Origin: Brevundimonas nasdae
GTDB taxonomy: Bacteria; Pseudomonadota; Alphaproteobacteria; Caulobacterales; Caulobacteraceae
Direction of reading: 5' to 3'
Assembly: GCF_016654005.1 (NCBI RefSeq)
Contig: NZ_JAEPWN010000001.1
Span: 248,001-312,000 of the forward strand
Length of the DNA: 64,000 nt
This document shows, piece after piece, positions 53,996 to 63,403 of this stretch. The notes beneath the pieces were generated by a model. The model was not told where the DNA came from. It made no database searches and saw only the letters and a list, made by a program, of their open reading frames with translations. The translations under genes and the position numbers were made by a program. Position 1 is the first letter of the stretch; every line of letters begins with the position of its first letter.

Positions 53996-56212
53996 TCAGG
54001 CGGCGCTTCCCAGCCAGCCGGGCATCCAGCCTTCGTGCCATTCGCGCAGGTGGGCGACGGGGATGCTGAACAGATCGCCCTTGTCGCCGCGAGAGGCGAA
54101 GGCGTCGCCGCCCGCATGGCCGACGACCGAGGCGTGCAGACCGGCGTCCCGCGCCTTGGCGATCAGGGCGTCCGCATCCGGCACGGCGACCAGATACCGG
54201 GCCTGATCCTCGCCAAACAGGAAGATGTGGGCGTGGGCGGCGCTGGACGCGTCCAGGGTCACGCCGACGTCAGACGCCAGCGCCAGATCCGCCGCCGCGC
54301 CGATCAGGCCGCCGTCGGACAGGTCGTGGACCACGGTCAGTTCGCCGCCTTCGATCAGGTCGCGCACGAAGTCGCCGGTCTTCTTTTCCAGCTTCAGGTC
54401 GACGGGCGGCGGAGCGCCGTCCTCGCGGCCCAGAACCTCGCGCAGATAGATCGACGCGCCCAGCTCCCCGTGCGTCTGGCCGATCAGGACCAGGGTATCG
54501 CCCTCGGCCATGCCGCTGAAGCCGGTCACCACGTCATAGTTGGGCAGCAGGCCCACCGCGCCGACGGTCGGGGTCGGCGGAATGGCGACGCCGTTCGTCT
54601 CGTTATAGAGCGACACGTTTCCGCTCACGACCGGGAAGTCCAGTTCGCGGCAGGCCTCGGCCATGCCGTCGATGGCGCGCACGATCTGGCCCATGATCTC
54701 GGGGCGTTGCGGGTTGCCGAAGTTCAGATTGTCGGTGATGGCGATAGGGCGGCTGCCTACGGCGGTCAGATTGCGCCAGGCCTCGGCCACCGCCTGTTTT
54801 CCGCCTTCATAGGGGTCGTTCTGGACGTAACGCGGGGTGCAGTCGGAGGTGACCGCCAGACCCTTGTCCGTGCCATGCACCCGCACCACGCCGGCGTCGG
54901 CGCCCGTCGATGAGTCCTGCAGGGTGTCGGCCATGACGTGGCGGTCGTACTGTTCCCAGATCCAGCGCTTGGACGCCATGTCGGGGCAGGCGACGACCTT
55001 CATCACCGCATCGGCCCAGTTCTGGGGGGCGGGGATGTCCGAATGGTTCAGCTTGGGCTGAAGCTCCGGCTGGACCCACGGGCGGTCGTACAGGGGGGCG
55101 TCGTCGAACAGGGGCGCCAGCGGCACGTCGCAGACCGTCTCGCCATGATGCGTCAGCACCAGATGGCCGGTGTTCGTGGTCTTGCCGATGACAGCGAAGT
55201 CCAGGCCCCACTTCTGGAAAATGCGGTAGCCGACGTCTTCATAGCCGGGCTTCAGGACCGCCAGCATCCGTTCCTGGCTTTCCGACAGCATCATCTCGTA
55301 GGCGGTCATGCCGGTTTCGCGCTGGGGCACCTTGTCGAGATTCAACTCTATGCCGACGCCGCCCTTGCCCGCCATTTCGACGGATGAAGAGGTCAGGCCC
55401 GCGGCCCCCATGTCCTGAATGGCGGCGACGGCGCCCGAGGCCATCAGCTCCAGCGTGGCCTCGATCAGCAGCTTCTCGGCGAAGGGGTCGCCGACCTGGA
55501 CGGTGGGGCGCTTGGCGTCCGACTCATCGTCGAACTCGGCCGAGGACATGGTGGCGCCGTGGATGCCGTCGCGGCCGGTCTTGGAGCCGAAATAGACCAC
55601 GTCATGGCCCGCTTCGGGCGCGGCCGAGTAATAGATCTCATCGGCGCGGGCCAGGCCGACGCACATGGCGTTGACCAGGATGTTGCCGTTGTAGCCCTTG
55701 TGGAAGTTGGTCTCGCCCGCAACGGTCGGCACGCCGACGCAGTTGCCGTAGCCGCCGATGCCGCTGACCACGCCCTGGACCAGGCGTTTGGTCTTCTCGT
55801 GCGACGGATCGCCGAAACGCAGGGCGTTCAGCAGGGCCACCGGGCGCGCGCCCATGGTGAAGACGTCGCGCATGATGCCGCCCACGCCCGTCGCCGCACC
55901 CTGATAGGGCTCGATGTAGGAGGGGTGGTTATGGCTCTCCATCTTGAAGATGCAGGCGTCGCCGTCGTCGATGTCGATCACGCCTGCGTTCTCGCCCGGA
56001 CCGCAGATAACGCGCTCGCCGGTGGTCGGGAACTTGCCCAGGTGGATCTTGGAGGACTTGTAGGAGCAGTGCTCGGACCACATGACCGAGAAGACGCCCA
56101 GCTCGACATGGTTCGGCTCGCGCCCCAGCCGGTCGAGGACGACCTGATACTCGTTCGGGGCCAGGCCGTATTCAGCGGCCAATTCGGACATCGTCTTTTC
56201 AGGAGCGCTCAT
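53996..56212 (-). CDS. purL: Phosphoribosylformylglycinamidine synthase subunit PurL
   Basis: The small-type PurL (738 residues), the synthetase subunit that works with PurQ (glutaminase) and PurS. Motifs: [12 protein letters not shown] near residue 45, [50 protein letters not shown], and the AIR-synthase-like C-terminal half with NVSLYNE. ATG 56212 fits the homologous start [17 protein letters not shown]. purQ, purS and purC are 2-7 kb away on the same strand with intervening genes, so they are not a single operon. Confidence 0.96.
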   Translation of the reverse strand: MSAPEKTMSELAAEYGLAPNEYQVVLDRLGREPNHVELGVFSVMWSEHCSYKSSKIHLGKFPTTGERVICGPGENAGVIDIDDGDACIFKMESHNHPSYIEPYQGAATGVGGIMRDVFTMGARPVALLNALRFGDPSHEKTKRLVQGVVSGIGGYGNCVGVPTVAGETNFHKGYNGNILVNAMCVGLARADEIYYSAAPEAGHDVVYFGSKTGRDGIHGATMSSAEFDDESDAKRPTVQVGDPFAEKLLIEATLELMASGAVAAIQDMGAAGLTSSSVEMAGKGGVGIELNLDKVPQRETGMTAYEMMLSESQERMLAVLKPGYEDVGYRIFQKWGLDFAVIGKTTNTGHLVLTHHGETVCDVPLAPLFDDAPLYDRPWVQPELQPKLNHSDIPAPQNWADAVMKVVACPDMASKRWIWEQYDRHVMADTLQDSSTGADAGVVRVHGTDKGLAVTSDCTPRYVQNDPYEGGKQAVAEAWRNLTAVGSRPIAITDNLNFGNPQRPEIMGQIVRAIDGMAEACRELDFPVVSGNVSLYNETNGVAIPPTPTVGAVGLLPNYDVVTGFSGMAEGDTLVLIGQTHGELGASIYLREVLGREDGAPPPVDLKLEKKTGDFVRDLIEGGELTVVHDLSDGGLIGAAADLALASDVGVTLDASSAAHAHIFLFGEDQARYLVAVPDADALIAKARDAGLHASVVGHAGGDAFASRGDKGDLFSIPVAHLREWHEGWMPGWLGSAA

Positions 56213-56269
56213 GGGCGGGGCTTCTAGCCGCAGACGGGGCAAATGTCAGCCCGCACGGCGCAAGATCAG

Positions 56270-56294
56270 GGAACATCGTTGAGGCCGGGCGGTT
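56270..56294 (+). promoter_or_regulatory. EcfG-like promoter ahead of the small acidic gene pair
   Basis: GGAAC-N16-GGTT differs from the general-stress consensus only in the first base of the -10 box, which is the least conserved. It ends 29 bases before ATG 56324 with AGGAG in the leader. Confidence 0.55.
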
Positions 56295-56323
56295 GATTCA
56301 GGCGAAAGCCGCAGGAGCCTTGC

Positions 56324-56464
56324 ATGACCGACCGCCCAATCGACCCCGCCGCCACGCCGCAGGACGAGGATCTGCCCGAAATCGCCGCCGATGACGCGGG
56401 CGCCTCTGCTCTGGCTGAGCAGCCGCAACCCCACGCCGACGACGCCGATGAGGAGGACAAGTGA
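56324..56464 (+). CDS. Small acidic protein (46 residues)
   Basis: A 46-residue, strongly acidic, disorder-prone protein: TDRPIDPAATPQDEDLPEIA, AADDAGASALAEQPQPHAD, then DEEDK. No family is recognised. It is supported by AGGAG seven bases before the ATG and by a one-base overlap (TGATG) with the following gene, so the two form a coupled pair. An EcfG-like promoter stands in front, which suggests stress induction. It is short, so a false call cannot be excluded. Confidence 0.5.
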   Translation: MTDRPIDPAATPQDEDLPEIAADDAGASALAEQPQPHADDADEEDK

Positions 56465-56709
56465 TGACCGACAAGACCCGCCTTCCCGCCGCCGAACATC
56501 AGCAGATGGACCGCTCCAACGACCCGGAGATCACCAGGGCGCTGGACGAGGCGGCGCCGGAACTGGCTCTGCACAGCCGCCAGAGGTTGACCGGCTCGGC
56601 CGTTGGCGTGGGCAGCGTCGGCTTTGACGAAAGCGGCGCCTTTGACGTGGGCGCCGACGATCATGACCCCCAGGATGACGCGATCACCGACGATCCGCCC
56701 AAGCCCTGA
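56464..56709 (+). CDS. Small acidic stress-type protein (81 residues)
   Basis: An 81-residue hydrophilic protein: N-terminal TDKTRLPAAEHQQMDRSND, centre EITRALDEAAPELALHSRQR and an acidic tail (AFDVGADDHDPQDDAITDD). Family not recognised. ATG 56464 has GGAGG eight bases upstream and overlaps the preceding stop. It is probably cotranscribed with the 46-residue gene from the EcfG-like promoter. Small polar proteins of this kind are common members of the alphaproteobacterial general stress regulon, but that is context, not proof. Confidence 0.65.
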   Translation: MTDKTRLPAAEHQQMDRSNDPEITRALDEAAPELALHSRQRLTGSAVGVGSVGFDESGAFDVGADDHDPQDDAITDDPPKP

Positions 56710-56723
56710 GTTCGGCTCTGACT

Positions 56724-57518
56724 TCAGCCGCGCTCTACGCCCGGCCGCAGACGGAAGGTCAGCAGAACACCCCCCAGCAGCACCAGTATGGCGGCGGCCA
56801 GGGCCGTGAAGGCCAAGGCGGGATTGTCAGGCTGTTCCGCCACAAAGGCGCCCAGCAGGCCCCAGGCGACGGGCAGGGGATAGGCCAGGGTCCGCAGGCG
56901 GGCGGTGACCCCTATCGCGATCAAGGCTGTGACCACCACCGCCGCCACGGCCCATCCGGTCGGCGTGAGCGCGGTCGGCAAGGCGTTGAAGGCCGTCGCC
57001 GTGGTGATCAGGTTCAACGGCGCCGCCACCGTCAGCCAGCCCGCCAGGCCTGCCAAAGGCCAGACCGTCAGCATCCGGTCTCGGTCAAACCGACCCAGCG
57101 CCTGGATCGTGCCGCCAAAGACCAGCAGCGGAACCAGCAAGGCGATCAGACTGGCGAAGATGATGATGACGCTGGCCGCCTTCAGGTTCATCGCCGCGAC
57201 GATGATCCAGAAGCCGATACCGAACAGGGTCACAACCGATGGCCAGCCCAGGCGGTTGATCAGGGTGCTCTCGCCCGTCTGCGGCAGCACCTGCCGCACC
57301 GCATAGGCCAGCAGGCCCAGATACAGCAGGCCCCAGATCGAGAAGGCGTAGCCTGCGACCCTGAGCGTCGTATTGCCGTCGGCCGCAAACTCGGCCTGGG
57401 TCAGGCCCAAGCCGGCCAGGTTCTGGATGATGGGCGTAGCGATGGCGAACAGGGCGGCCAGCAGGACGATCATGCGTCGAGTGCGCTGGGCGGGCGTGGG
57501 GCGAATGATCGAGGACAT
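56724..57518 (-). CDS. Multi-pass membrane protein, TspO/MBR-like
   Basis: A 264-residue protein with about eight hydrophobic segments. Trp-rich features YAFSIWGLLYLGLLAYAVRQ recall the tryptophan-rich sensory/TspO-like fold. Homologues of this general type are poorly characterised. ATG 57518 is preferred because GGAG lies five bases upstream; the frame is open to 57557. It stands alone, convergent with the small acidic pair. Confidence 0.6.
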   Translation of the reverse strand: MSSIIRPTPAQRTRRMIVLLAALFAIATPIIQNLAGLGLTQAEFAADGNTTLRVAGYAFSIWGLLYLGLLAYAVRQVLPQTGESTLINRLGWPSVVTLFGIGFWIIVAAMNLKAASVIIIFASLIALLVPLLVFGGTIQALGRFDRDRMLTVWPLAGLAGWLTVAAPLNLITTATAFNALPTALTPTGWAVAAVVVTALIAIGVTARLRTLAYPLPVAWGLLGAFVAEQPDNPALAFTALAAAILVLLGGVLLTFRLRPGVERG

Positions 57519-57668
57519 GACGGCTCCAACAGTGAAGGTCGAACCAGGATTACGCATCGGAAGGGCGGATGGTTCATTCGCCCAGCTATCTATGTCGCAC
57601 TGTTCTGTCAGTCGGTGTAGTGGGGAGGGTGCGTCCCGGCCTGACGCGGTCGTTCCGAGCCCCCTCGC

Positions 57669-58070
57669 GTGTCCTGCAGAATCCTCGCCATCCGCGCGCT
57701 TCTGGCCGTCGCCCTGACGGCGGGTGGTTCTGGCGCGACGGTCCTGGCGCAGGAGCGGACGACGCCTTCCGTCAGCGTCAACGCCCAGCAGCTTCAGACC
57801 GCCTGGGCCCGGCTCCAGCAGGCCTTCACCCCTGAGCAGCAGGCCAATGAGGCGCGCGGCATCGCCCGACTTCTGGCCTCGTCCGGCGTGCGGGTCGGAT
57901 CATTGGAGATGGACGTCAAGAACATCGCCACAGGCCGTATTGTGCCGCGCGACGACCCCTCCATCCTGCAACGTCCCCAGGCGCATGAGGTGACGATCGT
58001 GGTCGACGGCCGTTTCTACACCTTCCGCCCCCTGTCCCGCGCCAGCCTGGAGGCGTTCAGCGGACGCTGA
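57669..58070 (+). CDS. Secreted hypothetical protein
   Basis: A 133-residue precursor: signal peptide RILAIRALLAVALTAGG with likely cleavage at about residue 28 (VLAQ), then a mostly helical segment (VNAQQLQTAWARLQQAFTPE, ANEARGIARLLASSGVRVG) and a strand-rich end (VTIVVDGRFYTFRPLSRASLE). No family is recognised and no catalytic motif is visible. GTG 57669 is the start within the conserved-looking signal. Codon use resembles true genes of the window. Its stop is followed at once by an EcfG-like motif for the next gene. Confidence 0.55.
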   Translation: MSCRILAIRALLAVALTAGGSGATVLAQERTTPSVSVNAQQLQTAWARLQQAFTPEQQANEARGIARLLASSGVRVGSLEMDVKNIATGRIVPRDDPSILQRPQAHEVTIVVDGRFYTFRPLSRASLEAFSGR

Positions 58071-58071
58071 G

Positions 58072-58096
58072 GGAACCGGCGTGTCGGCTGTCCGCT
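58072..58096 (+). promoter_or_regulatory. EcfG-like promoter candidate ahead of the 58126 gene
   Basis: GGAAC-N16-CGCT has a perfect -35 box and correct spacing but a mismatch in the -10 box. It ends 29 bases before ATG 58126, with AGGAG in the leader, like the other stress promoters in this window. Confidence 0.4.
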
Positions 58097-58125
58097 AGTC
58101 CTGTCTGACCACAGGAGACACCGAC

Positions 58126-58314
58126 ATGGCTGAACGCCCTGAAGACAACGCCCCGCACTTCGAAACCGACGAAGTCGAAGCCAACCGCGCCATTGAAAAC
58201 GGCCAGGGCGTCGGCGCACGCGAACTGGCGGCCCAGCGCGAACCGGGCGGCGTCATCACACCGGATGAAGACGAGGCGTCGGAAGACGGCGTGTCGCAGA
58301 GAAAGGACGACTGA
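58126..58314 (+). CDS. Small hydrophilic protein (62 residues)
   Basis: A 62-residue, acidic, disorder-prone protein (AERPEDNAPHFETDEVEANR, AIENGQGVGARELAAQREPG, GVITPDEDEASEDGVSQRKD). No family is recognised. ATG 58126 is preceded by AGGAG nine bases upstream and an EcfG-like promoter. Its composition and position resemble the small acidic pair at 56324-56709. Confidence 0.55.
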   Translation: MAERPEDNAPHFETDEVEANRAIENGQGVGARELAAQREPGGVITPDEDEASEDGVSQRKDD

Positions 58315-58330
58315 AGCGTCGGCCCAGGCG

Positions 58331-58993
58331 TCAGGCTGCGGCGTAGATGCTCTGGAACAGGACGGCGCCGTCCGCCGAACCCAGTTCGGCCTCGAAGGCG
58401 CGGTCGGGGTGGGGCATCATGCCCAGCACATTGCCGCGCGCGTTCTGCAGGCCGGCGATGTCGTTCACCGAGCCGTTGGGATTGTCGACATAGCGGAACA
58501 CGACCTGGCCCTCGCCCTCGATCCGGGCCAGGGTTTCGGCGTCGGCGAAGAAGTTTCCGTCGGCGTTGCCCTGGGTCATGACGACCTCGGCCTGATCGGC
58601 ATAGCCGGTGGTGAAGCGGGTCTGGGCGTTGGCGACCGTCAGGGCGATGGGCTTGCAGATGTATTTCAGGCCCTTGTTGCGCAGCAGGGCGCCGGGCAGC
58701 ATTCCGGCTTCGCACAGGATCTGGAAGCCGTTGCAGATGCCGACCACGGTGACGCCGTCATCCGCCGCCTTCTTGACCGCCTGCATCACCGGCGACTGGG
58801 CCGCCATGGACCCGCAGCGCAGATAGTCGCCATAGGAGAAGCCGCCGGGAATGACGATCAGGTCCAGCCCCTTGGGCAGTTCCGTCTCGGCGTGCCAGAC
58901 CATCGAGACGGGCTCGCGGGTGGAGCGTTCAATGGCGACCTTGCAGTCGCGATCGCAGTTGGAACCGGGGAAGACGATGACGGCGGCGCTCAT
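58331..58993 (-). CDS. purQ: Phosphoribosylformylglycinamidine synthase subunit PurQ (glutaminase)
   Basis: A 220-residue class I glutamine amidotransferase that supplies ammonia to Pur[18 protein letters not shown] is at the N-terminus, the nucleophile Cys lies in [17 protein letters not shown], and the His-Glu pair of the triad is in [14 protein letters not shown] at the end. Works with PurS and PurL. Start ATG 58993 fits the family. It lies between the small protein gene (convergent) and the MFS gene (same strand, 33 bases upstream). Confidence 0.96.
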   Translation of the reverse strand: MSAAVIVFPGSNCDRDCKVAIERSTREPVSMVWHAETELPKGLDLIVIPGGFSYGDYLRCGSMAAQSPVMQAVKKAADDGVTVVGICNGFQILCEAGMLPGALLRNKGLKYICKPIALTVANAQTRFTTGYADQAEVVMTQGNADGNFFADAETLARIEGEGQVVFRYVDNPNGSVNDIAGLQNARGNVLGMMPHPDRAFEAELGSADGAVLFQSIYAAA

Positions 58994-59026
58994 GGCGCGG
59001 GCCTTTAGCAGGCTTCTTTCGACTTG

Positions 59027-60241
59027 TCAGGCCGTCGCGTGCTTGCGGCCCGTCAGCCAGGCGATGACGAAGATGACGAAGCCGCCCAGCGACAGGGCCA
59101 CGCCGACCCAGGCGGTCGAGGTCCAGCCGTATCCCGCCGCGATGGCCATGCCGCCCAGCAGGGGGCCGATGGCGTTGGCGGTGTTAAAGGCCGAGTGGTT
59201 CAGCGCCGCAGCCAGGGTCTGGGCGTCGCCCGCCACATCCATGAGGCGCGTCTGCAGGATGGACCCCAGACCGCCGCCGCCTCCGATCAGGAAGATCACG
59301 ACCATCAGGGCCCATAGGTTGGTCGCCGCGAACGGATAGAGGGCCAGGGCGATCGCGCTCCAGATCAGCAGGCCCCCCGCTGCGGGAAAACCGATATGGT
59401 CGGCGGCCCAGGCGCCCAGGATATTGCCCAGGAACATGCCCACGCCGAACACGGCGAAGACCCAGGGCAGGACTTCAGGCCCGATGCCGGTAACCGCCTG
59501 AAGGGTCGAGGCCAGATAGGCATAGACCGCGAACATGCCGCCGAAACCGATGGCGCCGACCCCCAGGGTCAGCCAGACCTGCCCGCGCTTCAGAGCACCC
59601 AGCTCACGCAGAGGACTGGCGTCGGCGTGGGCCGGGTCGCGCGGCGCGAACAGGGCGACCAGGGCCATGGTGATGACGGCCAGCACGCCGACGATGGCGA
59701 AGGTCCAGCGCCAGCCGTAGGTGTGGCTGATGATATTGGCGAAGGGCACGCCGATGACCGTGGCCACGGTCAGACCCATCAGGATCGTCGATACGGCGCG
59801 TGTTCTGTAGGCCAGCGGCACGACCGAGGCCGCGACCAGGGCCGCCACGCCGAAATAGGCCCCGTGCGGCAGGCCGCTGAGGAAGCGGAAGACCAGCATC
59901 CAGTGATAGGTGGGGGCCAGCGCGCTGGCGACATTGGCGACGGCGAACAGGGCCATGAAGCCGATCAGCAGCAGCCAGCGCGGCAGGCGCGCGCCCAGCA
60001 CCGCCAGGATCGGCGCCCCGACCACCACGCCCGCGGCATAGGCGCTGATGACGTGGCCGGCGGTGGGGGCGTCGACGCCCAGACCTGCCGCAAAGTCCGG
60101 CAGGATGCTCATGGCCGCAAACTCGGTCACGCCGATGGCGAAGCCGCCCATGGCCAGGGCGATCAGGACAAGAGCCACCTGCCCCCCGGCAAGGGGCGGG
60201 TTGACGGATTCGCGGGGCGCCGCGACGTCGCAGGTGGTCAT
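59027..60241 (-). CDS. MFS transporter, drug/sugar efflux type
   Basis: A 404-residue 12-helix major facilitator protein of the AraJ/YdhP-like DHA1 group: GFAIGVTEFAAMSILPDFA at helix 1, the motif GARLPRWLLLIGFMALFAVANV after helix 2, RFLSGLPHGAYFGVAAL in helix 4. The substrate is unknown. ATG 60241 (MTTCDVAAPRES) is preferred over the longer frame. It is upstream of purQ in the same direction. Confidence 0.9.
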   Translation of the reverse strand: MTTCDVAAPRESVNPPLAGGQVALVLIALAMGGFAIGVTEFAAMSILPDFAAGLGVDAPTAGHVISAYAAGVVVGAPILAVLGARLPRWLLLIGFMALFAVANVASALAPTYHWMLVFRFLSGLPHGAYFGVAALVAASVVPLAYRTRAVSTILMGLTVATVIGVPFANIISHTYGWRWTFAIVGVLAVITMALVALFAPRDPAHADASPLRELGALKRGQVWLTLGVGAIGFGGMFAVYAYLASTLQAVTGIGPEVLPWVFAVFGVGMFLGNILGAWAADHIGFPAAGGLLIWSAIALALYPFAATNLWALMVVIFLIGGGGGLGSILQTRLMDVAGDAQTLAAALNHSAFNTANAIGPLLGGMAIAAGYGWTSTAWVGVALSLGGFVIFVIAWLTGRKHATA

Positions 60242-60307
60242 GAAGATCGTCCGGGGGAGGGGTGTTGCGCTGCAACATAGGTCGCCGCCCCCGTCGATCA
60301 AGCCGGG

Positions 60308-60787
60308 TCAGTCCTTGTTTTCGTAGGTCGCGGTTATGCTGGCCTTGGCCAGGGTGTGGAAATGTAGATTGAAGCCGTAGATGGCGCCCGAATTGTCGGC
60401 GTTCACATCCAGGCTTTCGACGTCCACGGCGAAGACGGTGAAGATGTAGCGGTGCGGGCCGTGGCCTGCGGGCGGGGCGGCGCCGCCAAAGCCGGGCTGG
60501 CCATAGTCCGTGCGCCCCTGAATGGCGCCCTTGGGCAGATCGCCGCCTGGCGAACCTGCGCCCGCCGGCAGTTCGGTCACTTCGGCGGGGATGTTGGCCA
60601 CGGTCCAGTGCCAGAAGCCCGAGCCGGTCGGCGCGTCCGGGTCATAGCAGGTGATTGCATAGCTCTTGGTCCCCTCCGGCGCGCCGGACCAGGACAACTG
60701 CGGCGAGGTGTTCCCCTTGGACTGGACCTGGGCGTCCGGCAGGACGCCGCCATCGCGGATATCGGTGGAGGTCAGGGTGAAGCTCAT
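60308..60787 (-). CDS. YbhB/YbcL-family PEBP-like protein
   Basis: A 159-residue phosphatidylethanolamine-binding-like protein. Signatures: SPQLSWSGAPEGTKSYAITCYDPDAPT (the DPDAP anion site), GFWHWTVANIPAEV, GPHRYIFTVFAVD. Length and motifs fit the family fully; the physiological ligand is unknown. No signal peptide is apparent, so it is cytoplasmic. ATG 60787 fits MSFTLTSTDIRDGG; it is divergent from cfa. Confidence 0.92.
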   Translation of the reverse strand: MSFTLTSTDIRDGGVLPDAQVQSKGNTSPQLSWSGAPEGTKSYAITCYDPDAPTGSGFWHWTVANIPAEVTELPAGAGSPGGDLPKGAIQGRTDYGQPGFGGAAPPAGHGPHRYIFTVFAVDVESLDVNADNSGAIYGFNLHFHTLAKASITATYENKD

Positions 60788-60893
60788 GGGCGTTGTCTCC
60801 GAAAAACTGGGCCGCATCTTAATGGAAAACGCGGGTCGTTGTTGCGCGACGGAAATCCGTCACTAGCTTTGAAGCAGTTAGGAGGATGGGGCC

Positions 60894-62060
60894 ATGTTGC
60901 AATCTCTTCTGGACAGAACCTTCCGCACCCGCGCGATCGCGGTGCGGCTGCCCGGCGGTCAAACCCTGAGGGCGGGACCAGGAGAGCCTGAACTGACGGC
61001 GGTGATCGAGGACCGCAAGACCGCCCTGGCCATCGCCGGCAATCCAGAATTGAAGCTGGGCGAGGCCTTCATGGATGGCGGGTTCCGCATCGAAGGCGGC
61101 GACATCTATGACTTCGTGGCGCTGGCGGCGTCGCAATTGTCCAGCCAGTCGCGCCCGCAGCCCTTCGGCTGGCGCATCCGCCGCGCGATGGAGCAGGCCA
61201 ACGACCGCCGCCACGCCCGGGCCAATGTGCATCACCACTATGATCTGACGGTGGATTTCTACCGGCTCTTTCTGGATGCGGACCTGCAGTATTCCTGCGC
61301 CTATTTCGAAACGCCCGATGCGACGCTGGAGCAGGCGCAGGCCGCCAAGAAGCAACGGCTGATCGACAAGCTGGTGCTGTCGCCGGGACAGAGGGCGCTG
61401 GACATCGGCTGCGGTTGGGGCGGGTTGGGTCTGTCGCTGACCAAGGCCGGGGCGCAGGTCACCGGCGTCACCCTGTCCACCGAACAGCACCGCACGGCCA
61501 ACGAACGGGCGGCGGCGCAGGGTCTGGCCGATCGGGCCGATTTCCGGCTTCAGGACTATCGCGACCTGAACCAGCCGTTCGACCGCATCGTCTCGGTCGG
61601 CATGTTCGAACACGTCGGGGCGCCGAACTATCAGGAGTATTTCGACCATGTGGCGCGACTGCTGACCGACGACGGGGTGGCGGTGATCCACTCCATCGGC
61701 CGCAAGGGACCGCCCAGCCGCACCCAGCCGTGGATCAGGAAATACATCTTCCCCGGCGGCTATATTCCGGCCCTGTCAGAGGTGCTGCCCGCCATCGAAC
61801 GCGCGGGCCTGTGGGTCACCGACATGGAGGTGCTGCGCCTGCACTACGCCGAGACCCTGAAGGCGTGGCGCGAACGGTTCCTGGCCCGCCGCGACGAGGC
61901 CCTGGCCATGTATGACGAACGCTTCTGCCGGATGTGGGAGTTCTATCTCGCCGTCAGCGAAGTCGCCTTCCGCGAACTGGGCCAGATGGTGTTCCAGCTG
62001 CAGCTGACGAAGAAGCCGGACGCCGTGCCGCTCACGCGGGACTATCTGTGTCGGAACTGA
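60894..62060 (+). CDS. cfa: Cyclopropane-fatty-acyl-phospholipid synthase
   Basis: A 388-residue SAM-dependent enzyme that adds a methylene bridge to unsaturated acyl chains of membrane lipids. The SAM site is DIGCGWGGLGLSLTKAGAQVTG, preceded by NVHHHYDLTVDFYRLFLDADLQYSCAYF and followed by VSVGMFEHVG and GGYIPALSEV. ATG 60894 has AGGAGG nine bases upstream. In other bacteria the gene is stress induced, but I see no general-stress promoter here. A bidirectional hairpin follows its stop. Confidence 0.95.
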   Translation: MLQSLLDRTFRTRAIAVRLPGGQTLRAGPGEPELTAVIEDRKTALAIAGNPELKLGEAFMDGGFRIEGGDIYDFVALAASQLSSQSRPQPFGWRIRRAMEQANDRRHARANVHHHYDLTVDFYRLFLDADLQYSCAYFETPDATLEQAQAAKKQRLIDKLVLSPGQRALDIGCGWGGLGLSLTKAGAQVTGVTLSTEQHRTANERAAAQGLADRADFRLQDYRDLNQPFDRIVSVGMFEHVGAPNYQEYFDHVARLLTDDGVAVIHSIGRKGPPSRTQPWIRKYIFPGGYIPALSEVLPAIERAGLWVTDMEVLRLHYAETLKAWRERFLARRDEALAMYDERFCRMWEFYLAVSEVAFRELGQMVFQLQLTKKPDAVPLTRDYLCRN

Positions 62061-62081
62061 GCAGGCCTGTTCGATAGCAAA

Positions 62082-62110
62082 AGAGCCGCCCCGATGATCA
62101 GGGCGGCTCT
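62082..62110 (-). terminator. Bidirectional terminator between cfa and purS
   Basis: A perfect 10-bp stem AGAGCCGCCC / GGGCGGCTCT with a 9-base loop lies between the convergent stops. On the reverse strand it is followed by TTTT, which suits the end of the purC-purS unit. Confidence 0.8.
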
Positions 62111-62116
62111 CATGTC

Positions 62117-62353
62117 TTATGCGACCTCGATGCGGTAGCTTTCGATGACCGTGTTGGCCAGAAGCTGTTCGCACATCTTCTTGGCCTCGGCCTGCGGGTC
62201 TTCGACGCCGTCCAGATCGAACTCGATCAGCTTGCCGACGCGGGCGCCTGAGACGCCGGGCCAGCCCAGGCCCTGCAGGGCGCCTTCGACGGCCTTGCCC
62301 TGAACGTCCAGGACGCCGGGCTTGAGGAAGACGTGAACCTTGACCTTGGCCAT
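62117..62353 (-). CDS. purS: Phosphoribosylformylglycinamidine synthase subunit PurS
   Basis: A 78-residue subunit that bridges PurL and PurQ: AKVKVHVFLKPGVLDVQGKA, VEGALQGLGWPGVSGARVGK and the C-terminal CEQLLANTVIESYRIEV. Its start codon overlaps the purC stop by one base (TGATG on the reverse strand), so purC and purS are coupled. The length is typical. Confidence 0.95.
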   Translation of the reverse strand: MAKVKVHVFLKPGVLDVQGKAVEGALQGLGWPGVSGARVGKLIEFDLDGVEDPQAEAKKMCEQLLANTVIESYRIEVA

Positions 62354-63111
62354 CAGTGCAGCCCTCCTTGAATCACAGTCGGCATGCCCTTCATGATGCC
62401 CAGGCGGCGCGCGACTTCAGTATAGCTTTCAATGACATCGCCCAGGTCGCGGCGGAAGCGGTCCTTGTCCAGCTTCTCGCCCGAGGCGGTGTCCCACAGG
62501 CGGCAGCTGTCGGGGCTGATCTCGTCGGCCAGGATCACGCGGCTGAAGTCGTTCTCCCAGACGCGGCCGAACTCGATCTTGAAGTCGACCAGGGTGATGC
62601 CGACGGCGCTGAACAGGCCGGACAGATAGTCGTTCACGCGGACGGTCATCGCCAGGATGTCGTCCAGTTCCTGGGTCGAGGCCCAGTTGAAGGCCGTGAT
62701 GTGCTCTTCGGTGACCATCGGGTCGTTGAGCTCGTCCTTCTTGTAGTAGAATTCGATGATCGAGCGGGGCAGGGGGGTGCCTTCCTCGATGCCCAGGCGC
62801 TGGCTCATCGAACCGGCGACGATGTTGCGGCAGACGACTTCCAGCGGGATGATCTCGACTTCGCGGATCAGCTGTTCGCGCAGGTTCAGGCGCTTGATGA
62901 AGTGGTTGGTCACGCCGATGCCGTTCAGGCGCGACATGATGAATTCGCTGATCTGGTTGTTGATCACGCCCTTGCCTTCAAGCACGGCCTTCTTCTGCGC
63001 ATTGAACGCAGTGGCGTCGTCCTTGAAATACTGGATCAGGGTGCCGGGCTCTGGTCCTTCATAAAGGATCTTGGCCTTGCCCTCGTAGAGCTTCTTGCGC
63101 TTGCTGTTCAT
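62353..63111 (-). CDS. purC: Phosphoribosylaminoimidazole-succinocarboxamide synthase
   Basis: A 252-residue SAICAR synthetase. [19 protein letters not shown] at the N-terminus is the ATP loop; [21 protein letters not shown] and [30 protein letters not shown] are the substrate and metal motifs. Length is normal. The 292 bases upstream to the DUF1476 gene hold no further gene and must contain the purC promoter, but no clear elements were seen. Confidence 0.96.
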   Translation of the reverse strand: MNSKRKKLYEGKAKILYEGPEPGTLIQYFKDDATAFNAQKKAVLEGKGVINNQISEFIMSRLNGIGVTNHFIKRLNLREQLIREVEIIPLEVVCRNIVAGSMSQRLGIEEGTPLPRSIIEFYYKKDELNDPMVTEEHITAFNWASTQELDDILAMTVRVNDYLSGLFSAVGITLVDFKIEFGRVWENDFSRVILADEISPDSCRLWDTASGEKLDKDRFRRDLGDVIESYTEVARRLGIMKGMPTVIQGGLH

Positions 63112-63403
63112 CGTCCGTCCCGCTTACGGGCGCCCTCAGAAACAAAAATCGCGCGGCCATGATGCAGGGCAAGTCCCGATCCTGGCGGCGCGTTTCGGAA
63201 TCGTTCAGGCAGTCAATCTCGTTCGGCGTCTCCTTAGCCGAACGCGGCCCTCTATACAAATGAGGATGGACCGCAACGGTGCATGCAAAACCATGGGGAC
63301 ATTGCGACCCTGCGATGCAAGTCTGGTTGCGTTCGGGCGCGGGGGGGCTATAGACGGCGGATGTCCCGAGGTGATCGGGGTTCACGGAGCTATGCTGAGC
63401 GAG

